Of a stretch of 64,000 nucleotides of DNA, positions 20,435 to 28,456 are shown piece by piece (the stretch's first letter is position 1; the number at the start of each line of letters is the position of its first letter). This DNA comes from an uncultured Collinsella sp. (GTDB lineage Bacteria > Actinomycetota > Coriobacteriia > Coriobacteriales > Coriobacteriaceae). The notes under the pieces were generated by a model, which made no database searches, had not been told where the DNA came from, and saw only the letters and a program-made list of their open reading frames with translations. The stretch spans positions 18,381 to 82,380 of the forward strand of contig CALGZX010000082.1 of assembly GCA_937934165.1 (NCBI GenBank). Direction: 5' to 3'. A program made the position numbers and the translations under genes.

Positions 20435-21160
20435 TTAGCCGAGGCAAGTCCAGTTGACGGGGGTCGAGTCGTGCTGTTCGAGTATCCGATTGGCTGCCGA
20501 GAAGGGACGCGACCCCATAAAAGCGGGGAGTTCTGCCGTGGCACGATTGGCCGAAAGCGGCGAGGGGTGCGTGGATGCCAGGCAGAACTTGCCGGTTGCC
20601 TTGCCCGCACCAGTTGCGACGAGCTTGCCTTCGACCATCTGCTGGGCAAAGCGACCCCATGCCAAAAAGACTACCGGCTGGGGCAGCTGGCAGCAGCGTT
20701 CGATAACGTAGTCGGTCAGGGTGCTCCAGCCCAGTTTGGCGTGCGAGTTGGCGGCATGCTCGCGCACGGTGAGCGTAGTGTTGAGGAGCAGGACGCCCTG
20801 CTGTGCCCATGGGGTTAGGTCTCCCGTGGCGGGAATGGGGCAACCCAGATCGGCGTTGAGTTCCTTGTAAATGTTACGCAGGCTCGGCGGTAGCTTGGTT
20901 TGCGTCTCGGGGACCGAGAACGACAGCCCCATGGCCTGGTTGGGTCCGTGATAGGGGTCTTGACCCAAGATGACAACCTTGACCTGGTCGGCCGGCGTGT
21001 AGGCGAGGGCATTGAGGATGTCGTCTTGTGCCGGGTAGATGGTTTGCTCAGCACGCAAAAGGGCGATGCGCTCGAGCAGCTGGTTCGTAGTGTCACGTAC
21101 CGGCTGCGGCGCATCGCCCAACCAAGTTGCTATGTTGCGGTCGCGGGTCGCGGCGTCCAT
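20435..21160 (-). CDS. ung: Uracil-DNA glycosylase, family 1
   Basis: A 241-aa base-excision repair enzyme that removes uracil from DNA. Motif A is GQDPYHGP at residues 66-73, with the catalytic Asp68 and Tyr/His of the uracil pocket. LLLNTTLTV forms the base-recognition strand, and HPSPLSA near residue 205 is the DNA-intercalation loop. Length is normal. It stands alone between convergent and divergent neighbours. Confidence 0.95.
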   Translation of the reverse strand: MDAATRDRNIATWLGDAPQPVRDTTNQLLERIALLRAEQTIYPAQDDILNALAYTPADQVKVVILGQDPYHGPNQAMGLSFSVPETQTKLPPSLRNIYKELNADLGCPIPATGDLTPWAQQGVLLLNTTLTVREHAANSHAKLGWSTLTDYVIERCCQLPQPVVFLAWGRFAQQMVEGKLVATGAGKATGKFCLASTHPSPLSANRATAELPAFMGSRPFSAANRILEQHDSTPVNWTCLG

Positions 21161-21248
21161 GGGGCTCCTTTACGTCAGATGCTCTGCTGGCATCTATTGT
21201 AAAGGCGCACCGGTTGCCTTTATGCCACGGCTGTATGAAGAGTGGGGT

Positions 21249-22151
21249 CTACGAGACGTGCTCGGGCGCTCCTGCCATGCGAGCCTGTTCATGTGCGCGG
21301 AGGCGCGGAAGCTCGACGGTTGCCACCATGACACCGGTGAGGATGAGGGCGGCGCCAAAGAAGGCGATGGGGCTCAGGACCTCGCCGACCAGGAAGAACG
21401 AAAAGACGGCGGAGCATACCGGCTCGAGCGAGAAGGCGAAACCGGTGGTCTCGGCAGGCACGTGGGGCTGCACGAGTGTCTGGGTGATAAAGCCGTAGGC
21501 AGAGCAGATGAGTGCGAGCGCGACGACGACCACGATTTCGCCCGGCGTGCTGGGAAGCGTGAAGCCGCCAAAGGTGAATGCCGCGACGCCCGAGAACAAA
21601 CCGCCAAAGCCTAGCTGCCAAACGCCCAGAGCCAGCGGATCGACTTCTTCGACAAAGCGCTTGGCCACGATAATGTGGCTGGCATAGATAAAGGCCGAGA
21701 GCAGCATGATGATTGCGCCGGGATTCAGGCTGGTAAAGTCGGCGCCCGAGAGCAGCAGCATGCCGCAGGTGACGATAGCCGTGCCGATGAGCACCTTGCG
21801 CTCGGGGGCGCGACGCAGCAGGGCTGCGTTGGCAAACGGCACGATCACGACCGTCAGGCTCTGCAAAAAGCCGGCAGTGGAGGCAGAGGTGAGGCTGGAG
21901 CCCAGGCACATGCAGGTGAGCTCGGTTGCCATAATGGCGCCGATGATGGCGGCACGGACCATAAGGTCGCGGTTGATGCGCAACGCGTGCTTGTGGAAGA
22001 GCAGCAGGCAGACCACAAAGGCGATGATGCAGCGTAGCGCGACGATGCTCGTGGCGTTCATGCTGTCCATGCCGATCTTCATGAGGGGATACGAAAAGCC
22101 CCATGCGACGGGAACGGAAAATGAGAGCGCGATTGCTTTTTTGCGATCCAT
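21249..22151 (-). CDS. EamA/DMT-family transporter
   Basis: A 300-aa protein with ten hydrophobic segments in two EamA repeats (SVPVAWGFSYPLMKIG at the start of repeat one, SAFIYASHIIVAKR in repeat two). It is a drug/metabolite exporter, and its substrate cannot be inferred. It is divergent from a LysR gene, an arrangement repeated at 57-59 kb with a second DMT/LysR pair. Confidence 0.85.
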   Translation of the reverse strand: MDRKKAIALSFSVPVAWGFSYPLMKIGMDSMNATSIVALRCIIAFVVCLLLFHKHALRINRDLMVRAAIIGAIMATELTCMCLGSSLTSASTAGFLQSLTVVIVPFANAALLRRAPERKVLIGTAIVTCGMLLLSGADFTSLNPGAIIMLLSAFIYASHIIVAKRFVEEVDPLALGVWQLGFGGLFSGVAAFTFGGFTLPSTPGEIVVVVALALICSAYGFITQTLVQPHVPAETTGFAFSLEPVCSAVFSFFLVGEVLSPIAFFGAALILTGVMVATVELPRLRAHEQARMAGAPEHVS

Positions 22152-22231
22152 GGGACTCCTTTTGTTACAGAACGGTTTCGCAAAAAGGATTCTGCTCCCA
22201 GATGTGGATGTAGTAAAGCGAATGTATCTTC

Positions 22232-22250
22232 AGTATGATTAAGAAATACT
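22232..22250. promoter_or_regulatory. Candidate LysR binding box
   Basis: AGTAT and ATACT are separated by 9 bases (22232-22236, 22246-22250) in the intergenic space between the divergent transporter and LysR genes. This is a dyad of the T-N11-A type. Confidence 0.4.
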
Positions 22251-22309
22251 AATGTTGGCAGAAAAAGCCCTGGCAAAACGTTTTACGGCTGCATTGATGT
22301 GGAGGCGCG

Positions 22310-23176
22310 ATGGCATCGCGGTATCAGATTGTGTGTATGGTGGTCGATCGCGGCAGTCTTAAGGGCGCGGCGGACGAGCTGGGCTATACGCAAAGTGCGG
22401 TGAGCCAGGCCGTCAGGGCGCTCGAGCGTGAGCTGGGTACCACGCTTATCGAGCGCGGTAAGCGGGGTGTGTCGCTTACGCGCGATGGCAAGCAGTATCT
22501 GCCGTATCTGCGACAGATCGTAACTGCCGAGGCTGAGCTTGAGGGCAAGCGCCAGGAGCTGCTGGGGCTTTCGTCGACCGATATTCGCATTGCGACGTTT
22601 ACCAACGTGAGCCGTACCGTGTTGCCGCGCGTGATTCGCGACTTTGGAGCCCTACACCCGGGCGTGCACTTTACCCTCAAGCAGGGCGATTACACGCGCA
22701 ACGCCCAGTGGGTGCACGATGGCGTGGTCGATTTTTGCTTTACGGCACGCGGGTTTACCGCGGGGCTCGAGAAGCGCGTGGTCTATCACGACGAGTTGGT
22801 GGCATTGCTGCCGGCCGCGCATCCGCTGGCGGCAAAGGAAAAGGTGACGCTCGCCGACCTGGCTTCCGATCCGTTTGTGCTTCTGGATGAGGGCGAACAG
22901 AGCCTGGTGCTCGATGCATTTGCGGCGCATGGCCTGTCGCCGCACGTGACGAGCGAGGTCACCGACGACTACACCATCATGGCGATGGTGGAGGAGGGCC
23001 TAGGCGTGAGTATGCTCTACCGTCGTACTGTGGAGGGCATGCGTGCCGATATTCGCGTACGTCCCATCGTGCATGCCCCCTCGCGCGACGTGGTGGCCGC
23101 TTGGCGCAGCTGGGACACCATGCCCATCGCCACGAGGCGCTTTATCGACTATATGAGCTCTCATATTGTCAATTAA
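22310..23176 (+). CDS. LysR-family transcriptional regulator (DMT partner 1)
   Basis: A 288-aa regulator. The N-terminal winged HTH covers about residues 1-60 (GSLKGAADELGYTQSAVSQAVRALE), and the effector domain begins near residue 85. The start is a little shorter than usual for LysR. GTGGAGGCGCG precedes the ATG. It probably controls the divergent EamA transporter. It resembles the regulator at 58180-59037, sharing for example the DDYxIMAMVExGLGVS stretch. Confidence 0.9.
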   Translation: MASRYQIVCMVVDRGSLKGAADELGYTQSAVSQAVRALERELGTTLIERGKRGVSLTRDGKQYLPYLRQIVTAEAELEGKRQELLGLSSTDIRIATFTNVSRTVLPRVIRDFGALHPGVHFTLKQGDYTRNAQWVHDGVVDFCFTARGFTAGLEKRVVYHDELVALLPAAHPLAAKEKVTLADLASDPFVLLDEGEQSLVLDAFAAHGLSPHVTSEVTDDYTIMAMVEEGLGVSMLYRRTVEGMRADIRVRPIVHAPSRDVVAAWRSWDTMPIATRRFIDYMSSHIVN

Positions 23177-23203
23177 TGACTGGCGTGGCGTTGAGTGCGG
23201 TGT

Positions 23204-24586
23204 TTAGCGGGCTGTCGCTTTGGCTTGGGTGGCGCGATAGGTGCGTGCCGGGTGGCAAAGTAGTACCGCCACGACCATAAAGAACGCCGTGGTGCCCAGG
23301 CTGATGGGGTAGACCATCATGATGTTCGCAAAAGTGCGGACGTGCGGGAACACGCAGAACACCCAATAGAAGCGGATGCCGCAGACGCAGATCATGGTGA
23401 TGAGGGCGGGCGTGAGCGAGATACCAAAGCCGCGCAGGTAGCCTGACATGTTTTCATAGAACATACTAAAGGCGTACGCCGGGAAGATCGAGCACACGCG
23501 GATATAGCCGATCGAGACGATGTTGGGATCGCTGTTAAAGAGCGACAAGATCTCGCGCCCCAGGCCGACAATAACGATGATCGTGGTGAGTGCAACGATA
23601 CCACCTTCGACCAGGCAGACCTTGAGCGTCTTGGTGCAGCGGTCGATCTGGCGGGCGCCGTGATTTTGTCCCACAAAGGTAGTGCAAGCCTGGCTAAAGC
23701 TGTTGAGCAGGTTGTAGCACACGTACTCCAGGCTCATGGCGGCGCTCGATGCCGCCATGACCTCGGTGCCCAGGCTGTTGATGGCAGACTGGATGATGAT
23801 GTTGGCGACGGCAAAGACGGCGCTTTGGATGCCGGCGGGCAGGCCGATCTTGACGATGCGCTTGAGGGCGACGGGGTCGATAGCCAGGTCGCGTGGGGTG
23901 ACGCGGACGACGGAGTCGGTCTTGAGTAGGCGGATAAAGAGCGTAGCGGCGCTGACGGTGTAAGCGATGGCGGTGGCGATGGCGACGCCCGCGACACCCC
24001 AGTGGAGTACAGGGACAAAGATGAGGTCCAGGCCAATGTTGAGGACGGTGGACACGGCAAGCGCCTGCAGCGGCATGCGGGTGATGCCGACGGAGCGGAA
24101 GATTGCGGCCTCAAAGTTGTAGAGCAAGATCGAGGGCATGCTGAGCAAAAAGACGCGTAGGTAGAGTGAGGCGAGCGGCATGGTCTCGGCGGGAACGTTG
24201 AGCGCGGCGAGCATGGGCTCGGCAAAAATCTCGCCCAGGGCGATGACGACAAAGCCCACGAGCGCCATTAAAATCGAGGTATGGACGGCGCGTTTGACCA
24301 TGTTTTGGTCGTTGCGGCCGATAGCGTTGGCGATGACCACGTTGGAGCCAAGCGACATGCCAATAAACAGGTTGAGCATAAGACTGGTAAGCGGAACATT
24401 GGAGCCGACCGCCGCCATGGCGAGGGTTCCCTGGTCGCCCGAGAAGTTACCGATGATGACCGTGGCGATGAGGTTCGACAGCTGCTCCAAGATGCTCGTG
24501 GCGGCCACGGGGAAGGCGAACAGGGGAATATTGCGCCACAGCGATCCGGTGGTCATGTCAATGTGCTTAGATGCGGTGTCAGCCAT
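23204..24586 (-). CDS. MATE-family multidrug/cation efflux transporter
   Basis: A 460-aa membrane protein with twelve hydrophobic segments in two halves. It has the MATE start (GSLWRNIPLFAFPVAATSILEQLSNL) and the mid-protein segment QACTTFVGQNHGARQ. MATE proteins extrude cationic drugs and metabolites using Na+ or H+ gradients. It is convergent with the LysR gene and stands alone. Confidence 0.88.
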   Translation of the reverse strand: MADTASKHIDMTTGSLWRNIPLFAFPVAATSILEQLSNLIATVIIGNFSGDQGTLAMAAVGSNVPLTSLMLNLFIGMSLGSNVVIANAIGRNDQNMVKRAVHTSILMALVGFVVIALGEIFAEPMLAALNVPAETMPLASLYLRVFLLSMPSILLYNFEAAIFRSVGITRMPLQALAVSTVLNIGLDLIFVPVLHWGVAGVAIATAIAYTVSAATLFIRLLKTDSVVRVTPRDLAIDPVALKRIVKIGLPAGIQSAVFAVANIIIQSAINSLGTEVMAASSAAMSLEYVCYNLLNSFSQACTTFVGQNHGARQIDRCTKTLKVCLVEGGIVALTTIIVIVGLGREILSLFNSDPNIVSIGYIRVCSIFPAYAFSMFYENMSGYLRGFGISLTPALITMICVCGIRFYWVFCVFPHVRTFANIMMVYPISLGTTAFFMVVAVLLCHPARTYRATQAKATAR

Positions 24587-24663
24587 ACGCTCTCAATCTC
24601 TAATATGCTAATTCATGCTTATTTGCGCAGATGATGATACTCCTAATGCAACCAGTCGGTACT

Positions 24664-24747
24664 TGGGGACGTTCCTTTTCTGTCGGCAGCTGGGGACACT
24701 CCTTATCTCTTCTAACTAGTCATTCAAGAACGTCCCCAATGACTAGG
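24664..24747. repeat. Palindromic repeat, family A copy 3 (diverged left half)
   Basis: A degenerate left half (GGGGACGTTCCTTTTCTG, then GGGGACACTCC) is followed by a well kept right half, ACTAGTCATTCAAGAACG and CCCCAATGACTAG. It ends about 15 bases before the -10 box of the RlmA-like gene. Confidence 0.75.
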
Positions 24748-24761
24748 TGGGGAAGGCGTGA

Positions 24762-24767
24762 GACAAT
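24762..24767 (+). promoter_or_regulatory. -10 element GACAAT of the RlmA-like gene
   Basis: GGGAAGGCGTGAGACAAT matches the sequence before the K+ channel gene almost base for base. An extended TGnGACAAT form is suggested. Confidence 0.4.
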
Positions 24768-24802
24768 GGTGGGCGTTGTGTTGTTCGCGCTAAGGAGTTG
24801 CC

Positions 24803-25618
24803 ATGTTGTTGTGTCCCGTTTGCCATGAACCGTTGGTGGACGATGAGCGTGGGGCCGCATGTGCGGGCGGACACCGGTTTGACCGTGCGCGCGAGGGTTA
24901 TCTATATCTACTGCGCTCGTCCAAGAGCGGCGACTCCATGGGCGATCCCAAGTCGCAGGCACGCAGCCGTCGTGACTTTCTAAACCGTGGCTACTATGCG
25001 CCGTTGCGCGATGCAATGGTCGAGCTGGTGCGTGAGCGGGCGGCTGGGTGCGCTGCGTCTACGAACGGCCCCATGACGTTGCTCGATATTTGCTGCGGCG
25101 AGGGCTACTACACCAGCGCCATGGGCGCGGTGCCGGGTGTGGATGCTTACGGTTTCGACCTGGGCAAAGAGATGGTACGCCTTGCCGCCAAGCGCGGCGA
25201 TGCGACCTATTTCGTGGCCAACATGAAGGACGTCCCCGTGGCCGATGGCGCCTTCGATATGGTGACCGAGCTCTTTGCCCCCTTTAACGAGCGCGAGTTT
25301 GCCCGCGTGCTGGCACCCGAGGGCTCGCTCTACACCGTGGTGCCGGGTGCCCGTCATCTCTTTGGGCTCAAGGAGGTGCTCTACGACACGCCGTACCTTA
25401 ACGATGAGAAGCTGCCGAAGACCACCGAGCTCGAGTTGGTCGGAACGCAGCGGGTGTCTGCGAATATTACGCTCCAGACCCAGGCCGATATCGAGGCGGT
25501 GTTCCAGATGACGCCGTACTACTACCGCACGCGCCCTGCCGACAAAGAGCGCCTGGCAAACCTGGAAACGCTCCAGACCGATATCGACTTCATCATCGCC
25601 GAGTACCGCCACAGCTAA
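24803..25618 (+). CDS. RlmA-family 23S rRNA (guanine-N1)-methyltransferase-like protein
   Basis: A 271-aa protein. The N-terminal zinc finger has Cys4, Cys7, Cys20 and His24 (CPVC, CAGGH), typical of RlmA(I), RlmA(II) and TlrB. It is followed by the GYLYLL segment, the cofactor loop LLDICCGEGYY, and FAPFNEREFARVL. These enzymes methylate G745 or G748 of 23S rRNA; the G748 type gives tylosin resistance in producers. The subclass cannot be decided by eye. AAGGAGTTGCC precedes the ATG. Confidence 0.85.
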   Translation: MLLCPVCHEPLVDDERGAACAGGHRFDRAREGYLYLLRSSKSGDSMGDPKSQARSRRDFLNRGYYAPLRDAMVELVRERAAGCAASTNGPMTLLDICCGEGYYTSAMGAVPGVDAYGFDLGKEMVRLAAKRGDATYFVANMKDVPVADGAFDMVTELFAPFNEREFARVLAPEGSLYTVVPGARHLFGLKEVLYDTPYLNDEKLPKTTELELVGTQRVSANITLQTQADIEAVFQMTPYYYRTRPADKERLANLETLQTDIDFIIAEYRHS

Positions 25619-25620
25619 CA

Positions 25621-25655
25621 ACCTGCCAAAAAGGGACAGGTTTATTTTGGTAGGT
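25621..25655. repeat. Palindromic repeat, family C copy 1
   Basis: Arms ACCTGCCAAAA (25621-25631) and TTTTGGTAGGT (25645-25655) flank AGGGACAGGTTTA. It starts two bases after the stop codon of the RlmA-like gene. The second copy is at 47334-47368. Confidence 0.75.
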
Positions 25656-25672
25656 TTTATCTGGGCAAACGT

Positions 25673-25710
25673 AAAGGGCCGACCGCGGAGATGCGCGATC
25701 GGCCCTTTTT
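25673..25710. terminator. Terminator between converging genes
   Basis: Stem AAAGGGCCGA / TCGGCCCTTT, extended by an inner CGCG pair, is followed by TT. The T-rich arms suit both directions. Confidence 0.8.
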
Positions 25711-25746
25711 AGTTGCCTGACTGCAGGGGTTATGAGAAGCGAGCGC

Positions 25747-26148
25747 TTATAGGCGGTCCTTGTTCTCGGCCTTAACGGCGTGTGCCTGCTGAACAAAGAA
25801 CAGGTCGTACACCACGATGACAAAGGCGCCAAAGTTGATGGCGTCGCCGCCAAACGCGGGAAGCGTGAGCACCGCTTGGGCAAGCGTGGCGACCGCGGCA
25901 ACAATACCGAGCTTAAACGCGCCGTCCACCTGCGAAGGCTTGTTGGCGCCCTTGATACCGGCGACGCCTGCGGCAAGGTCGACGAGACCCTTGGCGATAA
26001 GCACGACCGCTGCGAGCGTGGCGTACGAACCGTACGTGGAATCGAGACCGCCCGTGGCGATACCGACGCCGGCGGTGACGAGGCTGGCGATGCCCAAAAC
26101 AAAGTAGATGAGAGCAAGGATTTTGAGAGTCTTGCGAGTGAAGCTCAT
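25747..26148 (-). CDS. Four-TM hypothetical membrane protein
   Basis: A 133-aa protein with four hydrophobic helices (near residues 10-30, 42-62, 75-98 and 102-120), Gly/Ala-rich, with a short charged tail. No catalytic motif or family was recognised. ATG 26148 is chosen because AAGGACC precedes it and the membrane helix starts nearby; a longer reading to 26217 adds only non-conserved sequence. Confidence 0.7.
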   Translation of the reverse strand: MSFTRKTLKILALIYFVLGIASLVTAGVGIATGGLDSTYGSYATLAAVVLIAKGLVDLAAGVAGIKGANKPSQVDGAFKLGIVAAVATLAQAVLTLPAFGGDAINFGAFVIVVYDLFFVQQAHAVKAENKDRL

Positions 26149-26380
26149 GGCTGGTCCTTTCGATACGAGTACGCCAACTTGGCGCACCCAATGTGCTGCA
26201 CATATGGTGAAGCACATTGTAGTTCAACGCGGCGATGCATGCGTTTGAAAGCGCATTGAGCCCGCGCAGCCAAACCCAACCTTTCAAAAAGGAAAGCTGG
26301 GCGTAAGTCAAATCGATGGCAGCGTATGCGCGGCGCTGCGATGATGGGTCCATGGTAAGAGCTGGTCTCAAGGAGGAGCC

Positions 26381-26524
26381 ATGATGTACGGAGCAGGGCA
26401 AGTGCATGAGCCGCGGTCGTTGGGAAGGCGCATGGGTGATTCTGTGATCGCTGCCGTGTGCACGGGATTGATGGCGGTGCTTTGCATTGGGATGCTGTGG
26501 GCCATGTCGCATGTGGGACAATAG
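26381..26524 (+). CDS. Small single-TM protein, 47 aa
   Basis: A short reading frame begins with two Met codons after a near-perfect AAGGAGGAGCC site at 26370-26380. Residues 1-20 are polar and basic, and residues 21-42 form one hydrophobic helix (SVIAAVCTGLMAVLCIGMLW). No family is recognised. The rest of the 439-base gap 26149-26587 holds nothing else I can identify, apart from GGACAAT at 26516-26522, a possible -10 box for the next gene. Confidence 0.6.
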   Translation: MMYGAGQVHEPRSLGRRMGDSVIAAVCTGLMAVLCIGMLWAMSHVGQ

Positions 26525-26587
26525 CGGACGGTTGGGTGCCGACATAAACGGTGCTCGCGTATTCGTTTTGCTTGTTAAGGAGTACCC

Positions 26588-27292
26588 ATGGGCGTCGTCG
26601 ATCCCTTTTCTGTTGCTCGGTCCGCGGGGCTTGAGCTAATCGGGAAGTCCGAGGGCCTCACGCTCACCGACGGCACGATGGAGCTGCGTGCCGATTTTGG
26701 CCGCATGCTTCCACGGCTCAAGCAGGGCCGTCTGCAGCAAGAACTGCTGGTAAAGGCTGCGCGCGCAAAAGGCATCGAGAGCCCATGGGCGATTGACGCC
26801 ACGGCAGGCTTTGGCGAGGATTCGCTGCTGCTGGCGGCCGCGGGCTTTACCGTCGATCTGTATGAGCAGGATTGCGTGATCGCGGCGCTCCTCAAGGATG
26901 CCTTGGATCGCGCGGCAGATGATCCGGCGCTTGCGACAGCCGTGGCGCGCATGCGCTTACATGCAGGCGAGGACAGCATTGCCGGCCTTCGCCATACAGC
27001 TGAGCTGCTCGGGCAGGGCGAGCTCACCGCTCCTGACGTGGTGTATCTGGACCCCATGTTTCCCGGACGCACCAAGAGCGCGGCGGTTAAAAAGAAGTTC
27101 CAACTCTTGCATCATCTGGAACAGCCGTGCGCCGATGAGGAGACGTTGGTCGAAGCTGCGCTTGCGGTGCATCCGCGCAAGGTCGTTATCAAGCGGCCGG
27201 TAAAGGGCCCGCTGCTTGCCGGCGTTAAGCCGAGCTATCAACTTGCGGGCAAGGCCGTTCGCTACGATGTTTTGGTGCCGCCGCGCCCGTAG
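26588..27292 (+). CDS. RsmJ-like 16S rRNA (guanine-N2)-methyltransferase
   Basis: A 234-aa class I methyltransferase matching the RsmJ (UPF0341) pattern: LRADFGRMLPRLKQGRLQQELLVKA, then IDATAGFGEDSLLLAAAG (cofactor loop), then DVVYLDPMFPGRTKSA (catalytic DPMFP). RsmJ methylates G1516 of 16S rRNA in E. coli. The start follows AAGGAGTACCC. The N-terminus is shorter than in enterobacteria. The assignment rests on strong motif agreement. Confidence 0.85.
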   Translation: MGVVDPFSVARSAGLELIGKSEGLTLTDGTMELRADFGRMLPRLKQGRLQQELLVKAARAKGIESPWAIDATAGFGEDSLLLAAAGFTVDLYEQDCVIAALLKDALDRAADDPALATAVARMRLHAGEDSIAGLRHTAELLGQGELTAPDVVYLDPMFPGRTKSAAVKKKFQLLHHLEQPCADEETLVEAALAVHPRKVVIKRPVKGPLLAGVKPSYQLAGKAVRYDVLVPPRP

Positions 27293-27340
27293 CTTGTGTG
27301 CGATGGCTGGCGCTCCGTCAGTGCCGTGCCAATGTGGGGT

Positions 27341-27637
27341 CTATTTCCAAGGGTGCGACGTCAAATGCCAGCCGCCGCAGTATTCGCATTTGTAGCAGGC
27401 CAAGCCACGCCGCCCGCGGTTTTCACATTCGGCCATAACAGCCTCGGCCTCGGCGCGCGTGTCGTAACGGTTTTTGCGCTCGCACGACTTGTAGCGCCAG
27501 GCCTCATCGCGCTCGGCGTCCAGGGCGTCGCGGCGCTCGTCTTCGCGCGCAAACAGGTCACTCATATCGCCGCCCGTGGCAGCGCCTAAAAACTCGCTTT
27601 TGGCTTTTGACCAAGCGGCTCGCTTTTTGCTCCCCAT
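27341..27637 (-). CDS. Small basic protein with C-terminal CxxC/CxxC zinc-knuckle-like motif
   Basis: A 98-aa charged protein. The last 45 residues hold KSCERKNRYDTRAEAEAVM, then LACYKCEYCGGWHLT, a pattern seen in small phage-like or nucleic-acid-associated proteins. Metal binding by the cysteines and the histidine is inferred. ATG 27637 has GGAGAGG upstream; a TTG seven codons earlier is possible. It is divergent from the GNAT gene with a dyad between them. Function unknown. Confidence 0.65.
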   Translation of the reverse strand: MGSKKRAAWSKAKSEFLGAATGGDMSDLFAREDERRDALDAERDEAWRYKSCERKNRYDTRAEAEAVMAECENRGRRGLACYKCEYCGGWHLTSHPWK

Positions 27638-27663
27638 CTGCTTCGCGCCCCTCTCCAAACGTT

Positions 27664-27691
27664 GGTATCATTGCTCAATCAAAGTGATACC
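27664..27691. promoter_or_regulatory. Dyad in a divergent promoter
   Basis: GGTATCATT (27664-27672) and AAGTGATACC (27682-27691) are near-complementary arms in the 77-base space between the divergent zinc-knuckle-like gene and the GNAT gene. A shared operator is plausible. Confidence 0.4.
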
Positions 27692-27714
27692 AATAAACGT
27701 GAGGTCGCCGCGTG

Positions 27715-28203
27715 ATGATCAGAAAAACCCTCGATACCGACATTCCCGCCGTCATGGCTATTTATGACGCGGCCCGCGCCTTTATGCGCGCGCATGGCAA
27801 CGCCACGCAGTGGCCCGAGGGCACGCCTTCGGCCGAGCAGCTGGCTGCCGATATCGCTGCCGGTGGCAGCTATGTGTGCGAAGTCGACGGCCGCGTGGTG
27901 GCGACGTTTGCCTTTTTACCGGGCCCGGACGAGTGCTATGACGTCATTGAGGACGGTCAATGGCGTAGCGACACTCCGTACGCCGTGCTGCACCGCGTGG
28001 CATCCGACGGCACCACGCATGGCGTTGCGGCCGCGATGTTTGCCTTTGCCAAGGAGCGTGCCGATCACCTGCGCATCGACACGCATCAGGACAACCTGCC
28101 CATGCAGGGCGCGAGCCTCAAGGCGGGGTTTGAGCGCGCCGGCATCGTGTATGTGTCCGACGGTACACCGCGTGTTGCGTTTGACTGGCTGCGCGAGGCA
28201 TAA
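27715..28203 (+). CDS. GNAT-family N-acetyltransferase
   Basis: A 162-aa protein of the GCN5-related acetyltransferase fold: MIRKTLDTDIPAVMAIYDAAR at the N-terminus, VVATFAFLPG in the middle, and a C-terminal RIDTHQDNLPMQGASLKAGFE segment typical of the acetyl-CoA-binding half. The usual Q/RxxGxG/A loop is replaced by SDGTTHGVAAAMF. The acceptor substrate is unknown. GTG 27712 directly precedes the ATG and could be used instead. Confidence 0.85.
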   Translation: MIRKTLDTDIPAVMAIYDAARAFMRAHGNATQWPEGTPSAEQLAADIAAGGSYVCEVDGRVVATFAFLPGPDECYDVIEDGQWRSDTPYAVLHRVASDGTTHGVAAAMFAFAKERADHLRIDTHQDNLPMQGASLKAGFERAGIVYVSDGTPRVAFDWLREA

Positions 28204-28231
28204 GAGCGGGGACGCGTATCAACAATTTGCA

Positions 28232-28269
28232 CGAACGAAAATGGCCCCGGGTGGGGCCATTTTCGTTCG
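28232..28269. terminator. Strong bidirectional terminator
   Basis: A 17-bp perfect stem (CGAACGAAAATGGCCCC and its inverse) with a 4-base loop has A- and T-rich arm ends, so it can act in either direction. The rest of the 253-base gap up to the GTPase shows no other feature. Confidence 0.88.
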
Positions 28270-28456
28270 CTGGCTGTTTTGCAAGCCGGCTTTCGCAAGG
28301 CGCGAACCTACGAAAATCGCCGCGCGGCAACGCAGGGCGATGAGCTCGGTCGGGGGATAGGGCCCGCTTCGCCCGCCGGCCCGTAAATTGTATCATCCAG
28401 TGTGGAATGAGGACGCCCGTTGCCGCGTGCGATGGGCTTGCAATAAGAGGAGAGCC

